This document shows positions 13,716-13,753 of a stretch of DNA of 13,753 nucleotides, one piece after another. Source of the DNA: Proteobacteria bacterium CAG:495 (GTDB lineage: Bacteria > Pseudomonadota > Alphaproteobacteria > RF32 > CAG-239). The position numbers and the translations under genes were made by a program. Under the pieces are notes generated by a model that made no database searches, was not told the DNA's origin, and worked only from the letters and a program-made list of their open reading frames with translations. Positions within the stretch are counted from its first letter, which is position 1, and every line of letters begins with the position of its first letter. The stretch spans positions 1 through 13,753 of the forward strand of contig HF995318.1 of NCBI GenBank assembly GCA_000432275.1, in the 5' to 3' direction.

Positions 13716-13753
13716 TTAAAAAGCGAGGACATAACGAACTGGTACACTGTTAG
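13716..13753 (-). CDS. possible C-terminal end of an upstream gene
   Basis: The terminator at 13665-13698 implies a minus-strand gene ending nearby. Two frames are open to the edge. One ends NSVPVRYVLAF with its TAA at 13716-13718. The other ends SSLFNTLPI at 13700-13702, right against the hairpin. Codon choice and spacing slightly favour the first. Its alternating hydrophobic pattern with a final Phe would suit an outer-membrane beta-barrel, but eleven residues cannot establish this. Confidence 0.3.
   Translation of the reverse strand, partial: NSVPVRYVLAF

Noticed and set aside
1..13753. CRISPR arrays, tRNA or rRNA genes, insertion sequences
   Set aside because: I saw no regularly spaced repeats, no cloverleaf-like sequence, no rRNA motifs and no transposase or terminal repeats.

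Overview
The window looks chromosomal and comes from a Gram-negative bacterium, most likely an alphaproteobacterium. The evidence is an F1-only ATP synthase operon in the order atpH-atpA-atpG-atpD-atpC with no F0 genes beside it, a split typical of Alphaproteobacteria, and a beta subunit with a long N-terminal extension, as some members of that class have. Exported proteins with Sec signal peptides and a HlyB/HlyD type I secretion pair fit a double-membrane cell. A nitroreductase with a C-terminus I associate with anaerobes hints at a host-associated or anoxic lifestyle. I cannot name a species.

Layout, left to right. (1) Positions 1-1049, minus strand, strikingly AT-rich: a compact operon behind a near-consensus promoter. 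It encodes a small exported, ankyrin-like protein broken by a homopolymer frameshift, two small and possibly related multi-span membrane proteins, and the first 12 codons of a further gene that leaves the window. (2) Positions 1050-2163, AT-rich: mostly non-coding, but it holds a complete miniature minus-strand transcription unit (promoter, Shine-Dalgarno, 40-codon ORF, terminator) and several inverted repeats. (3) Positions 2164-5728, plus strand: an inner-membrane type I secretion pair closely resembling HlyB and HlyD, followed by a bidirectional terminator. No RTX substrate and no TolC are visible. (4) Positions 5925-7501: small orphan genes, including an exported 115-residue protein and, divergent from it, an exported HEXXH protein whose C-terminal third lies in the -1 frame. 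(5) Positions 7563-8078, minus: a nitroreductase-family flavoprotein. (6) Positions 8179-13540, minus: the F1-ATPase operon with its own leader and terminator. (7) At the right edge, a strong minus-strand terminator closes an upstream gene of which only the last codons are visible.

Functionally, the five atp genes make the catalytic F1 sector (alpha, beta, gamma, delta, epsilon). HlyB and HlyD would form the inner-membrane part of a secretion channel, and their substrate must be encoded elsewhere. The left-hand operon and the 40-residue ORF are the least explained parts. Two genes carry single-base frame breaks, one in a nine-base homopolymer and one next to a dnaX-type slippery heptamer. Either may be decay, sequencing error or deliberate frameshifting.
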